From Anisus vortex (Eukaryota > Mollusca > Gastropoda > Planorbidae): 64,000 nt of DNA. Position numbers and translations under genes: made by a program. Numbering within the stretch: position 1 is the stretch's first letter; each line of letters opens with the position of its first letter. The stretch covers positions 54,564,358-54,628,357 of the forward strand of contig OX421494.1 in the NCBI GenBank assembly GCA_949126835.1. Reading direction: 5' to 3'. Of this stretch, positions 36,298 to 47,625 are shown one piece after another. The notes beneath the pieces were generated by a model that saw nothing but the letters and a program-made list of their open reading frames with translations, was not told the origin of the DNA and did no database searches.

Positions 36298-36532
36298 AGA
36301 GTGCACAGTGACCATGCGGAAGCGCATTCGACTGGCGATCTGGAAATTCTAGGTTCAAATTCTGGTGAAGGCTAGGATTTTTTCCCCGGGACCTGAGGAA
36401 GCTTCTGAGTCTAACATTAGTGCTGGCTGGACATCGTGCTGGCCACACAATCACCTAGTATGCCGTGGCCACAGAAACTGGTGAACACTGCTTCACCAGC
36501 CTTATTATGATCAGTTTGGTCCGAAGGGTACT
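36298..36532 (+). mobile_element. SINE family 1 copy with internal deletion
   Basis: The tRNA-like head (GCGGAAGCGCATTCGACTGGCG, TAGGTTCAAATTCTGG) and the tail (GATCAGTTTGGTCCGAAGGG) are present. The block around CCAGCTCTGATGGG is deleted after GAGTCTAACATTAG. Confidence 0.75.
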
Positions 36533-37309
36533 TTAATTACCTATATTATATGTTACCAACATATTATTAGGCCCTACTGTCATGAGAAATATACTGTATT
36601 TTGTTTACATTTAAGGCATTATTATTTATTAACAATTATAATTTATAAGCATTGTTAAAAATCCTTTTGTTAACTTTACACAATTTTGAGAAATAAAGTA
36701 TCAAATTGAAATTAGGCATAAAGCAAATAACTTTTGTTCACATTTTCATCCCCAATCCCCCAATGTCACTTTTAAAAATCAGTTTTTACTGGATGGGTAG
36801 TGGGGGTTCAAATTACATTTTATGGGTTACAATGTTAGGCCTACATTCTTTTTGAATGCACCTGACTAACATATCTCCTCCTATGTTTAAATCATGTATG
36901 ATAGAGATCTATTAACATAACTTTTAATTTCTTTCTTTGTGGGTGGCAAAGGGAAAAATCTACAGAAGCAGGCTAGATCTAATAATGCATAACATAACAA
37001 AAATGCATATAAATTTATTTTTTACTTGAAATAATTGTGGTGTATTTTGATAATTGTTTTAATTACAAATGCAAAAAGAACAAAAAAGAAAGATCTAGCA
37101 GTTTGGACCTGTATGACTAAAGTATAATATAGGCCTATGTCTATATACATAGGCCTATTGTATTAATGTTGAGAATACAATTTTATTATTTTATGGACTT
37201 AGCCTTTTACAGAGAACCCTAATCTTATCTATTGCCTTTCCTTTTCTTCAACAACAGCAGAATTAAAGTTATCGCCTGTTTACACAAATTTGACAAAAAA
37301 TTGTGAATA
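36533..37309. other. AT-rich intergenic DNA
   Basis: No feature recognised. Confidence 0.4.
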
Positions 37310-37535
37310 ATTCTTCTTCTTCTTGTTCTTGTCCCATAACCTTGGCGGTCGTTGGGGGGAGCTAATGGTGTCCATTAGTCCCAGTGTCCATTAGTCCTCT
37401 CTTGGGCTTGGTAGACTTGGTGGCGCCCATCTCCTCTCCAAGTCGGCGGTGGATTTATGGCTGCCTGCACCGAGGGTCGAACCCCTGATGTTGGGGGTCG
37501 AGCTCGCTGTCGACTTTGCTAACCAGCTGCCTTAA
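37310..37535 (-). mobile_element. tRNA-derived SINE, family 2, with (GAA)n tail
   Basis: On the minus strand the element begins AGGCAGCTGGTTAGCAAAGTCG (A-box-like) and has B box GGGGTTCGACCC. A GC-rich body follows (CCAACCCAAGAGAGGAC-type text) and the copy ends GGTTATGGGACAAGAACAAGAAGAAGAAG. The GAA tail is the same as on the LINEs at 23365 and 50583, so one of these may have mobilised it. That is inference. Confidence 0.65.
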
Positions 37536-38069
37536 TATAATTAAGTGTATAATTATACAAAGAAAATTCTCTAAAAGCATATATATATAATTAGGGATAT
37601 AGTGATTTAGTGCATTATATTTTTATTTAAATACTTTCATATAAATCATATTGTTATTTATGTTTGTATATTAAATAATATTATGTTGGTTATTGCTGGA
37701 AGCCTAGCCTATGTAACAGTATCTTCACTATAATATGCATGTCTATGTAATGAATTGTAAGGTGATATGTAATGTTAGTAGGCTAATGTTAGCCAATTAA
37801 AAACAATTACAATATAGTAGGCCTTCTATTATTATATAGTAGGCTAGCTATAATATAGGACTTAATTAAGTTGGGTATTAACAACCTTTAGCCTATAAGA
37901 TTCGGATTCAATACAAATCTCACTAACGATGACTTCTATTAATTAAAAAGGTATCCCTTCTTTGATTCGCAATAGATTGTCTGGCCTATGTAAAATCTAG
38001 ACTGATAAATCTTTTCCAAGAAAAATAAGTAACAAAAAATGAATATAACTTAACGGGATTTCCCCATAG

Positions 38070-38158
<89 letters not shown>

Positions 38159-38784
38159 AATATATGCTATATTGTCTTACATATTGACTTGATTAATTAT
38201 TATTAATTGCCCATATGACATTTAAAAAAGTCATTAGGCCTACTCAGCAGTCACAATCATAAGTAGCCTAATAATAGCAGATCTAGGCCCTAGCCCTATA
38301 TATGTTACAAAAATCCGGGTCTTCTTTTGACATGGCCTACAAAACTACATATAGAATCCTGTTCACTATTAGGCCTAAATATTTGTAATACACTCAATAA
38401 GCCAATCGATGAATGTGTAAAAAAGAATTTAATTTTAACGCACGAACTTATGTGTAAAAATACATTTATCTACACTCATACACTCTACACTGGTAAATAA
38501 TAATGAACTAGCGAGACAATTTCAAATACCGGTAGGGGCCTACAATATAAAAACTTATAACATGTTATATTACAGGCATAACGAATATAGGGCCAATATA
38601 GGCTATGCCTATATAGCCTAGACTTGAATATTGAATAGTAGGCCTTTAGGCTATTTTAAACCGTAGGGCGCATCTTTTTTATAGAAGGAGCACCTGTAAC
38701 ATGTAATAGATAAATAAGATGATAGCAGTGTAGCAATAATATATTTAAGGCCTAATTGATAGTATGGTGGATGGAGGGGAATTA
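37536..38784. other. AT-rich DNA with a long (AT)n run
   Basis: The only clear feature is an (AT)n microsatellite at about 38074-38155. TAGGCCTA-type words are dense on its right side. Confidence 0.6.
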
Positions 38785-39210
38785 TAATGGTAATAATAAT
38801 AATTATATTTATATAGCGCTGCCAACAAACATTATGTAAGCTCAGAGCGCATTTAACATAGAGCAACGAACAACCAAGAACACGGATATAATTAATTCTC
38901 TAGGGCTAAAATATAAAGCCAATAAATAATGTAAAACTTTATAGGCTAAACATATACAATCAATGAAATGTAGCAGCATATATAATATGTTTTCTAGTTC
39001 TTTTTAAAATGGACAATAGAACTAATTGTTCGCCTGACTAATTAGATGGGAAGTAGATTCCATTGTTCGGGCCAGATATTATCTTATCTTATAGCCTACA
39101 TTATAGATACAGACGCTTTTTCTGTAAAAAAAAGATGATGAAATAGGCTCTCAGGCCAACGTTCGTCGGAGAGAAACGGGGCACCACCAAAAGCGAGGAT
39201 TCGGCAGAAC
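38785..39210 (-). mobile_element. L2-like LINE 3' relic, interrupted by another LINE
   Basis: The UTR block ATAGCGCTGCCAACAAACATTATGTAAGCTCAGAGCGC matches the copy at 33160. The coding end (RSAESSLLVVPRFSPTNVGLRA) reappears after position 39140. Between them, 39070-39140 is the 3' end of the ATAAG-tailed LINE (TATCTTATCTTATAG...ACAGACGC), inserted into the older relic. Confidence 0.65.
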
Positions 39211-39224
39211 GATTAAATATATAC

Positions 39225-39395
39225 ATATGATATATATGCTGATATATCGACAAGGAACCAGGAAAAGAGGTCGACCTAATACCGGAAGAAAAACACTTGA
39301 AAAAGAACTGAAATAAGCGGGAATGCAGTGGCAAGAGATGATTAGACTGGCTCGAGACCGGAAGGAATAGCCTAGATAATTTAAGCATTAAATTG
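39225..39395 (+). mobile_element. RTE-like LINE coding fragment
   Basis: The plus frame reads GTRKRGRPNTGRKTLEKELK, stop, AGMQWQEMIRLARDRKEW, the C-terminal GKRKRGRP..TWRR...E...W......A.DR..W motif of RTE-like LINEs. It is a dead fragment. Confidence 0.65.
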
Positions 39396-40009
39396 TCTAG
39401 GCCCTATGTCTACCTTAACCGATGACTTGAAGGAAATTGATTATTATAAGCTTACATAATTACACTATGCCCGCATATATAGCCTATAAAGCGGAGAGAG
39501 GGGTGGAGTTTGTAGGCTTTTTATATACCCACATTATTTGTGGTTTCCATATTCTTTCCCCTCGATACAACGTGCTGTGCCTGCTGAGTTATTACGTATA
39601 GGCCTATTACTTTAACTTAAAAAAATAAATTTGAGTGGGTAGCAACACTATATGCTAATAATATAGGCCTACCTGTTAGCAAGTATTTCTGTTTTTACAA
39701 AGTGCAACATTAAAAGTTGTCAATCTGGAAATTACCAGGTCCAAAAATAGAAACTAAATTTTTTGACCAAAGTAAAATCGGAAAAAATGCCACAAAATAC
39801 AAAAAACGACCTGATTATCTAAAAAATGGTAATGTAAATATAATATAAAATTGATATTATTATTACTAGACTATAATTAGAGTAAGAGAGATTGCACAGA
39901 ACTACACGATTCGTTAAAAAATCTAATCTACACCAAATTACTAGTCCGACTATTAGTAGGCTATAGTCGCTAGATCTAGTTAAAAATAAAAGAAACATTA
40001 ATTTTAATG

Positions 40010-40190
40010 ATTATATATAAGGCCTGGGAGAGCCATGCCGAGGAACGCACCTTCTGGCGGTCCAAGGTGCGTGAGGGCTCTCAAGCTGCAGAAGCCACCC
40101 TCACAGAAAGAAGCGAAGAGAAACGAGCCAGGAGAAAGGCAGAGAGAAAGGAGACTGCGCCATCGTCCCTTGTGGATGGAATGATGCCAT
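40010..40190 (+). mobile_element. LINE C-terminal coding fragment
   Basis: The plus frame encodes ERTFWRSKVREGSQAAEATL and an Arg/Lys/Glu-rich tail (RARRKAERKE). This resembles the D-R-x-x-W-R-x-x-V start and basic spacer at the end of some LINE ORF2 proteins. It is more GC-rich than its surroundings. Function as a host exon cannot be excluded. Confidence 0.4.
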
Positions 40191-40454
40191 ATATATATAT
40201 ATAGTCCTAAGGCCTAAGGATATGGGTCTATTACTAGACTATACTATAGGCTTATACCATTACTATAGACTAAGCTTATTACAGTTTTAGATTTTGCATT
40301 TCTTATTTTGAAATATTTCGCCTAATATATATATAGGCTATAGGCCTAGTATAATATATTCAATTTATATTGGAATTAAACTTAGTGTTTATAAGATCTT
40401 AATAATAGCCTACTTTTATTAATCGATTATATATAAACACAAAAGTATGAATGG

Positions 40455-40595
40455 CGATATATTCACAACTGACGAGAGTAACACCAATAGTCAAATCACT
40501 AAATATAGAAACACGTACTAGATGACAGAATAAGGGCGAAGAATAAAGTAGTAATAATTCATGAGGCATTAATTAGATTTTACTTTAGAAATACG
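40455..40595 (+). mobile_element. ATAAG-tailed LINE, internal coding fragment
   Basis: CAACTGACGAGAGTAACACC and AGTCAAATCACTAAATATAG match the ORF2 C-terminal region of the copy at 2840-3310, in plus orientation, with stops. Confidence 0.6.
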
Positions 40596-41387
40596 AGCAC
40601 AATGTGCAATTATTATAAGCCTATGTATCCCTGTTTCTATATTCTAAATTGATATTGATATCAATACGGGATTGCCAGTCACAAAAAGCATTTTTAAAAT
40701 AAATGTTGACACGATCTTCGCTATCTGCTTAGATTAAAAAGGGGTCAATCTCACCTCCCCCTCTCTCCCACACTGCAAACTTTGGAATAAGCAAATATAG
40801 CTATAGTAATTTTTAACTAATATTGTGGGAGAATACTAAAAAAAAAAACACAACCGAATGTGAAATCAATAGTTTGGACTTAAGAACTTGTGGTCATGTA
40901 CATGTAGGCCTAGGCTACGTACACTAAATCAGTTTTAAGATTTCATATTCTTGTTCTTGATCCGAAAGTCTATATCATGTTTTTTTTTTACATTAATAAT
41001 AATAATGGTTAGGTATAGCGCTTGTATCCAAGCTATTAAATTAGTATTAGTAAGTAATTTACATTATATATTATAGTAAATGTTGCCATAACGGAGCACA
41101 TTAATGCCATAACAAGCACTCATGTAACACCAGCTTGTAACATTTAGAGAAAGATTAAAAATTAAATACTAAATGTTGATTGGCAGTCACGCAAAAGAAA
41201 CATAAGAGCTAAACTTAAAAAAAAAACTCAGTTTATTGAAGTGTACCTAAATTAAAAGAATCAGAAAAGAAAACAGATAAAACACTTTTCAAGTTTAGAA
41301 GAAAAACACCTACATGGACAAAAATTAATGTTTGTAGGCATCAGTTCAAACATATAAAATAAATATTATAATAATTTAATAGGCGTA
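40596..41387. other. Intergenic DNA upstream of TIR receptor 2
   Basis: The only motif I recognise is an L2-like tail remnant at about 41000-41045 (TAATAATAATGGTTAGG...TAGCGCTTGTATCC). Confidence 0.4.
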
Positions 41388-41524
41388 GCCTGGCAGAGAA
41401 AGAAGACAGGTCGGGGGATAAAGGTATTGTTGCATATCCCTACCAACCCTCCCACGCCTGGCAGATAAAGAAGACAGGTCGGGGGATAGGGGTATTGTTG
41501 CATATCCCTACCAACCCTCCCACT
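41388..41524. repeat. 68-bp tandem duplication
   Basis: Two adjacent copies of GCCTGGCAGAKAAAGAAGAC...CCAACCCTCCCAC differ at about three positions. It lies about 350 bp upstream of the leader splice site of TIR receptor 2. Confidence 0.9.
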
Positions 41525-41863
41525 ACGTTACCCAATGAAATATTTTGAAACAGTATATATATATATATATATATATGCCCACTCAGTATAAACACAACGA
41601 AATGTGATCCTTTTACATTTTTAAAGACTAGGTTACCACAAAAGTCAATAATTTGCACTGGAATTTATATGTAGGCAAACGTAACACCACCAAAATATTT
41701 CAAACAAGACACACCAAAAAGTAGTGTAGTTCATGTGATTCAAACTTGACATCAAGATATAATCTGAAAGTTTAACCTTAATCCTAAGCTAAATAGTTGT
41801 ATGTACTTAAAGATAGCACTAATGATAATGTTACTAGCCTACTATTTTTATATTGATTTTTCC

Positions 41864-41878
41864 TTTTTATCTTTCAGC
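41864..41878 (+). promoter_or_regulatory. 3' splice site in 5' leader of TIR receptor 2
   Basis: TTTTTATCTTTCAG|CTTTGAACTGG is a strong pyrimidine-rich acceptor 122 bp before the ATG. It is placed and worded like the acceptor at 30491 before paralogue 1. The matching first exon was not located. Confidence 0.6.
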
Positions 41879-41999
41879 TTTGAACTGGATGTGTCATATT
41901 ACTCCAGCTTTTCTGTTGACGCTGATGGCTAACAATTCTTGTCATCAATATTGAACATTTAATAGAAACCAAATCAAAATCACTTTTTAGTTATATAAA

Positions 42000-44423
42000 A
42001 TGGAACCAGATAGAAAAAAGAAACTTTCAGTCATTAAAGATGTGACAAAAGCTTCATATATCCAAAGATTATTTTCATTTGTGATTGTGTTTCTCACATT
42101 ACTAAGCGTGATACTGATTCCTTTGTATTACGAACTCAGAAAAACTTCTAGTTTAGTTGGAGATGACACAAGTAAACTTATACATAATTACACTAAGTGG
42201 GATAAACGCCATATCCCTGTTAGTGCTTGGATGGACAGAAATTACTTTATAAACGGCTCGTTTTACAGGAAGTCATTATTTGATGATCAACTGACCATGG
42301 ACATAGTGTACTTTAACTGCAATCTATATCCATTTTTACAACTTGCTTTTATGGTGTTGATAGAAAAATTCCGGTTTGTGAATTACATTTTATCAATGGC
42401 AATCAGAAAGCTGGGAAAGAAAAAAGTCGTATTTTTTTTAGCTACGAATATAATAGTGAGCTGTATACTTGTTATTGGCGTAGTTTGCAGTTTTGAAATT
42501 ATTATAGAATTGAGTAAAAATATTTTTCAGTGGGTTGAAACAAGAGTGTTTGATGCCACACCTTTACTGAATGTGAACTCAGCATTACGTTTTCCTCATC
42601 CAGCTACAATGGGCATGGTAGCCCCATATTATTTATATACATATCATCGTTATCCTATGGAGGATGCTGTTTTTAAATGTGAGTATCAGACAAGAGAGCC
42701 TTTCCCAATCTATAAAAGCGCCAAATGGAGAAAAGACGGATTGACATTGCAAATAAAAAATGATCGAATTCGTGTCAATATTTCTATCATTAAAGTCAAC
42801 GACAGCTCTGGATTGTACAACGTTCTATCCATTCTGACTATTCAATTTTTGGAAGAGAGTGACTTCGGTAGCTACACGTGCGAGTATCATAATCCTGTTC
42901 AAGCCATTGTGAGGCCTGGTCCGACTATGAGCAAGGACTTTTGGCAAAGATCTTTTACCACACATCAACCAAAGCCAGAACCCAAGTGCAACTGCAAGCC
43001 CAAAGAACCATATTATTATAATGATGAGTCTAAACAAGAAGATTTAGTCGCATATTTTGAGTGTTTCTCGGAATTTTTACTAATACAAATCAATGAAACT
43101 GTGATTAACAGATTGATAAGCCCCGGTAGTATTTTTATCGAAGGCGCACTATATTCAACAGTGGCAGAAATCGAAGAAGTAGAAATGGAAATTTCAGATC
43201 GTGAAAACGATGGCCCGGTAGATAATTGTTGCTCGCTTTTGGTTTTGTTTTACTGGAATTTATTTCGTGAAGGTAGATATATGTCTGCAAATCTTCCCTT
43301 TACACGTACTATTATCTCTGACAATGGTTTATATTTTATACGATATAATTGCATGTGTAAAAATAGTTATGGCATCAGAGAATTTAGGATATCAAGAAAT
43401 TTCTTCAACACTACAAACCGAAAACAGGATAAGGCTGAAATTGTTTACCCAATAAAACAAAGGATACTTCCAATATATACACATCCATGGAGCAATATTA
43501 CAAATGCAAGTGATTCAGCAAGCTACGATGCTGATAATTCTTGTCTAGATTCCGGCTTTTCATCTCCACAATGTTGGGCCCATGGTAAACTCTTTGAGTC
43601 CAGTATAGATATGATGTACTGGTATGAAACGTGTATAACCTTCGTGTTCTCTTTGGCTATAGTAATTGTATCTTACATGCTTTACCATATAATTCTACGT
43701 CAGTGTATTCGACCAATTTTATCGGCAGTACTATATGGTGACAAAATTAAAATGCCTTTTGAATGTGTAAATGGAAAACCTTTAAACAAGTTACAGCCTT
43801 TCAATCGACATGATGACAAAGCAGCTGACAATCAAATAACCTCACTCGCACAGTACAAGGAGCGAGAGAATTTTCAGATTTACTTATCGTACGATGAAGA
43901 GAATGAATTCGATTCAATGTTAGCCGAGCTAATTAAAGAACATCTGTTATCTGTAGGTGTTACAGTTTTTGATTCTCAAAAAGATGTACCTTATGGCCAT
44001 TTAGAACTAGAAGAACTGCAAAACGCCACGTCACACAGCTCGCGTTTTGTAGTGATCGCGTCTGAAGATTACGTGCAATATAAGGATTTCGAATTCAATT
44101 TGATCCAGGCTACAATTTCTGGTCAGAACAGTAGACCCAAAGACAGGCTTCTAATAATTAAGTCTGAGGCATGTGAGATAAGCAGGCTTTATCAAGTTCC
44201 ATGTTTAACGATTCCAGACGATTTGAAAGCTAGGCAAGTTGTAGATGAAACTACTATGGGGAAATTTTGCACCTGGGAAAAGTCTACACGACCTAACGGC
44301 GAGATTTGTCCTATAGATAACACAAAAAGCACAGCTGATCATAAAAATAACGAGTTGACTCGAGCAATTTTGATATTGGTATATAGTATAGTGATTATAT
44401 TCAAACGTTATTGGGACTTTTGA
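42000..44423 (+). CDS. TIR-domain Ig-like transmembrane receptor, paralogue 2 (intact, 807 aa)
   Basis: A single uninterrupted coding exon; the ATG has A at -3 and G at +4. Residues 23-44 form a strong hydrophobic segment with no typical signal-peptide cleavage site. A second strong one lies at 143-170, with a weaker one near 110-122. Then come an Ig domain (C227, W243, D288-x-G-x-Y292-x-C294), a Cys-rich linker (KCNCKP) and a second Ig-like domain (C355, W419, NGLYFIRYNC). A transmembrane segment follows at about 545-567, and a TIR domain at about 624-765 with box 1 FQIYLSYDEEN, box 2 QKDVPYG, SSRFVVIAS, KDRLLIIKS and FCTWEK. A hydrophobic stretch closes the protein at 787-800. TIR domains recruit TIR adaptors such as MyD88 in TLR/IL-1R signalling. 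The SARM1-type catalytic Glu is not evident, so scaffold signalling is more likely than NADase activity (inference). The central Ig-TM-TIR order recalls IL-1R. The N-terminal membrane segments and the C-terminal hydrophobic tail do not fit that family. Confidence 0.9.
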   Translation: MEPDRKKKLSVIKDVTKASYIQRLFSFVIVFLTLLSVILIPLYYELRKTSSLVGDDTSKLIHNYTKWDKRHIPVSAWMDRNYFINGSFYRKSLFDDQLTMDIVYFNCNLYPFLQLAFMVLIEKFRFVNYILSMAIRKLGKKKVVFFLATNIIVSCILVIGVVCSFEIIIELSKNIFQWVETRVFDATPLLNVNSALRFPHPATMGMVAPYYLYTYHRYPMEDAVFKCEYQTREPFPIYKSAKWRKDGLTLQIKNDRIRVNISIIKVNDSSGLYNVLSILTIQFLEESDFGSYTCEYHNPVQAIVRPGPTMSKDFWQRSFTTHQPKPEPKCNCKPKEPYYYNDESKQEDLVAYFECFSEFLLIQINETVINRLISPGSIFIEGALYSTVAEIEEVEMEISDRENDGPVDNCCSLLVLFYWNLFREGRYMSANLPFTRTIISDNGLYFIRYNCMCKNSYGIREFRISRNFFNTTNRKQDKAEIVYPIKQRILPIYTHPWSNITNASDSASYDADNSCLDSGFSSPQCWAHGKLFESSIDMMYWYETCITFVFSLAIVIVSYMLYHIILRQCIRPILSAVLYGDKIKMPFECVNGKPLNKLQPFNRHDDKAADNQITSLAQYKERENFQIYLSYDEENEFDSMLAELIKEHLLSVGVTVFDSQKDVPYGHLELEELQNATSHSSRFVVIASEDYVQYKDFEFNLIQATISGQNSRPKDRLLIIKSEACEISRLYQVPCLTIPDDLKARQVVDETTMGKFCTWEKSTRPNGEICPIDNTKSTADHKNNELTRAILILVYSIVIIFKRYWDF

Positions 44424-45354
44424 AGTCAGCACTAAAAATATGTTATTAAAAAGACATAATATGCTTAGTTTGTTTTGTTTCCAGTAGGCCTAGATGATTT
44501 TTCACTGGCAGCCCTGTTTTACGTGTCTGCAGGGTTAAAAGCCAAATGCACAAACAGCAGTTTTGTTGCCTTGTAGAACATGCAAGTGTGACTCTACGAT
44601 GGGGCTATTCTGGTCATTTCTAGGACTCCAATACCCACATGAGGGCACATTAGCACATAGATTCTTTATCATCTATTTTACGAATCTCGCATGTCACGAG
44701 TAAATTTATTTACTATTTTTATAGTTATCTTATTTTTGTAAGATAAACATTGAATTGTAATGTGAAGAAACGTGTAAAACATTTTTTTTCTCAGAATTTT
44801 TTTGTTCAACGTAGGTCTATAATTTTATTTAAGCTTATATATTTTTTTGGATATTTTGTAATCCATGTATTATTTTATAAATGTGTTTTAGCAATAATTT
44901 ATCAGTAGTAATAGACGATGGATTTTAGGTACTTCTCGAGAGACTATCTATTCCCCTTGCAGGCCCTCATGTGGCTAAAGAGGCCAATTCTGAAAGTAGC
45001 CTACATGCATTTCAAATTGGTTGCAGATGGACTGCAATAACAGTAGTAATATATTATAGTATTTATTGATTTGGCTTTTATTGTTTCAATTGATACGACT
45101 CATTGGATTGATACTCAATTCCCTTATTGATATTTTTAAATATTGAACTTTATTACCTATATTATTACAAGTAAAAATGCAATTGAATTGTGTGACCTAT
45201 TTAATTTTTTTGGTCTATCAATTGATGTAAGGGCAGTAATTTATTCATCACTATAAAGTTAACTCTCTGAGTTAATTGCTCATTGGCATTATTTTATCGA
45301 ATCTAAAATGTTTTAGACGCTTTTTTTTTGGCGTCGTCAGGTTTTCATTGGTTT
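44424..45354. other. 3' flank of TIR receptor 2, AT-rich
   Basis: Only a weak ATTAAA near 44444 could serve as a polyadenylation signal. No repeat family is recognised. Confidence 0.3.
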
Positions 45355-45500
45355 CAGTTTAGACTAGTCTTGCATTTCTGTTAGGGTTTTAAACGATATT
45401 ATGTGGTTGCTTTCCTCGACTAGTTCCGACAACCCTTTCCAAGCACCAATGTCTTTCGAGAAAAAGATAATTTATATGAATTCATCCAGTCTTATGCAAT
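45355..45500 (-). mobile_element. ATAAG-tailed LINE, decayed fragment
   Basis: GACTAGTCTTGCATTTCTGTTAG and the block up to CCTTTCCAAGCACC parallel the 3' part of the family in reverse orientation. Confidence 0.55.
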
Positions 45501-45854
45501 TAGAAAAGTGGTTTATCTTAATGTCTTTCCGAGTATTTAATAAATTATTGTGTTGTATTTGTAATTAATGGTTAAATGATGTATTCTTGATAAGGCTACT
45601 ACTACCAAATCATTAAACTTGTTTAGTATGCATTTCTTTTGTGCGTACTAATACATATATATATATAAATATATATCTATTATGTTTGTCCAAATATAAG
45701 GCGGCTATAGGTTCTAGGGCTTAATCTGTTGCAATCGTAAACTTGAATTATAATAGGCTACCTATAGCTATGCCTAACGTAAAAATGGCCTATGCAACAT
45801 AAAGCATTTAGCCGGTATTACTCAATGAGTGTACTCAATTCAACTGTCACTTTC

Positions 45855-46130
45855 GTCTACTTATCTTATCCCATCTTATATATTACAAACGCTCCTTCTA
45901 AAAGGAAGATTACTGTGTCCTACACCAACCCATGGTCTGAGTCTATTTTGATCACTGTTTTTTTTAAATGCTTTTAAGTTACTGATACTCCTGATTTGTA
46001 CAGGTAACCATTTCCAAGTCCGGATGCCACACGGGACGAAAGAATTGGCCTACTTATATGCGTTTGTTTTCGCATAAGGGACGAGTAAAGGGTTTTTGTC
46101 CTTATGTTTATTAGTATCGTTGGGTAGAGA
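45855..46130 (-). mobile_element. ATAAG-tailed LINE, 3' fragment
   Basis: TATCTTATCCCATCTTATATATTACAAACGCTCC, the AAGTCCGGATGCCACACGGG block (the SFFPSG-coding part in the 2840 copy) and TTTGTCCTTATGTTTATTAG are in family order. Stops interrupt the frame. The segment 46131-47033 is AT-rich with a (GTTT)n run near 46820 and nothing else recognised. Confidence 0.65.
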
Positions 46131-47033
46131 AATAGTTAATGACAATAACTATTGTGACGTGATATCCACTTATTTATATGCATATGAACTTTAATTTTGT
46201 AAAAGAATTAATAGTTAGTTTCAGTTTCACAGTATGAATTTTAATGTCTGACTTCTGTATCTTAAAGGGCTTCCTAATTGCAAATACATAGCATAATACG
46301 TTAAACTATTAATGACTATGATATTTTAAGGATAAGGCAAATTAAATATAATATTAGTTACTTTAAAAGAAAGGTAAAAAGTAGGCCTACTTTACCGTCG
46401 CCAAGTAGGCTACTTCTGTACGAATAAGGTTTACAATTTTAAGGCTAACAAAGTTACACAAATTTTTTTTACCGAGGTACATTATAATCCAATTAAGCCA
46501 TAAATGCACTTTTTTTTCTGTTAATGTGCTCATTTCGTTTTTGGTTTTGTTTATGTTCATGTTTTGCAATTATCAATTAGACATAGTCTTTTTTTAGGCC
46601 TATTAATTTGATGTAGGCTATTGTTTTATACTGTTTTCCTATAAGTTTTAAGAATATTTTTAGTTTTAGAATTATTAGTATTAGAGTTTATTGAGATATC
46701 TATATTTAACCCACCTTACAGATAAAGTGTCGTAATGAGCTTCCTATGTTTACATTTTTACAGATTTAAAGCATTCGGACTACTAGGCTTATTTCATTAC
46801 ATTTAGGATACATAATTTTTGTTTGTTTGTTTGTTTGTTATAATTATTGTTATAATACTCTATGTCGCGTTTGGGCAAATGTTACTAAAGATTTGTACTG
46901 TAATCAGTTAAGAGTCAATATAACTTAGCCTAAGTAATGTATTCTAGTTGAGATACCCACAATACTAATTTTTTACTTTAGATTTTAATTGACCCCAACA
47001 CCAGAAGTTGTATATCGAGAACCAAAGATTGCC

Positions 47034-47625
47034 AATGGACAAGTCTTAACGTGTATGCATGCATAAAAGGTCACGTGCAAAAACATTTCCGTTCTTATTC
47101 GATCATTTTATTCGAAACAATGTGTGTGTGCTACTTTACTGGTTGTACTCAAATTTGTTGGGGATTAAAATTTATTTCATTTCCAATAGATGTTTACAAA
47201 GCAAAACAATGTATTGTGAAAGTCAGAAGGGAATAATCACCTTTTTAAAATATCAAACTTATTGCTTAATGCAAATAATTTTTGTTATTCGTTTTTATGA
47301 ATTTACGCATTTTGTTTTTCAATAACCAAGAAAACGCAACTCTTGACTCATTTATTTTGTAAACAAATAAAAATTTAACGTCACGCGACTAACACTTGAG
47401 TATTAATGATCGCCTGTTCTCTTTTGATGTTAAAAACGGATTCCTCATAACTAATATTGAATCCTTTGTATAATTTTAAAAGACTAGAACTGGCCGTCGA
47501 GGTTGAAATCAATTGTCAAAGACCAGCAAAAGCATGCTTTTTTTATTATTAGTTTAAAAATAGAACAGGAAGTTCACGAACATTCGGGTTCAAAAGTTCA
47601 CGCCTCATTAAGACTTGTCCATTGT
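47034..47625. mobile_element. TIR element family C, copy 2 (592 bp)
   Basis: The ends are CAATGGACAAGTCTTAA and, inverted, TTAAGACTTGTCCATTG, a 17-bp perfect terminal repeat. The interior is non-coding and matches 35318-35925 in reverse complement. I could not find a convincing target-site duplication. The superfamily is undetermined. Confidence 0.7.

Noticed and set aside
38074..38155. (AT)n tract as an origin or promoter
   Set aside because: A plain dinucleotide microsatellite with nothing nearby to support a function.
42600..44300. NAD-cleaving (SARM1-type) TIR enzyme
   Set aside because: Box 2 has D-x-P-Y-G or D-x-L-P-G as in TLR/IL-1R-type TIRs, and the catalytic Glu of SARM1 is not found at the matching place.
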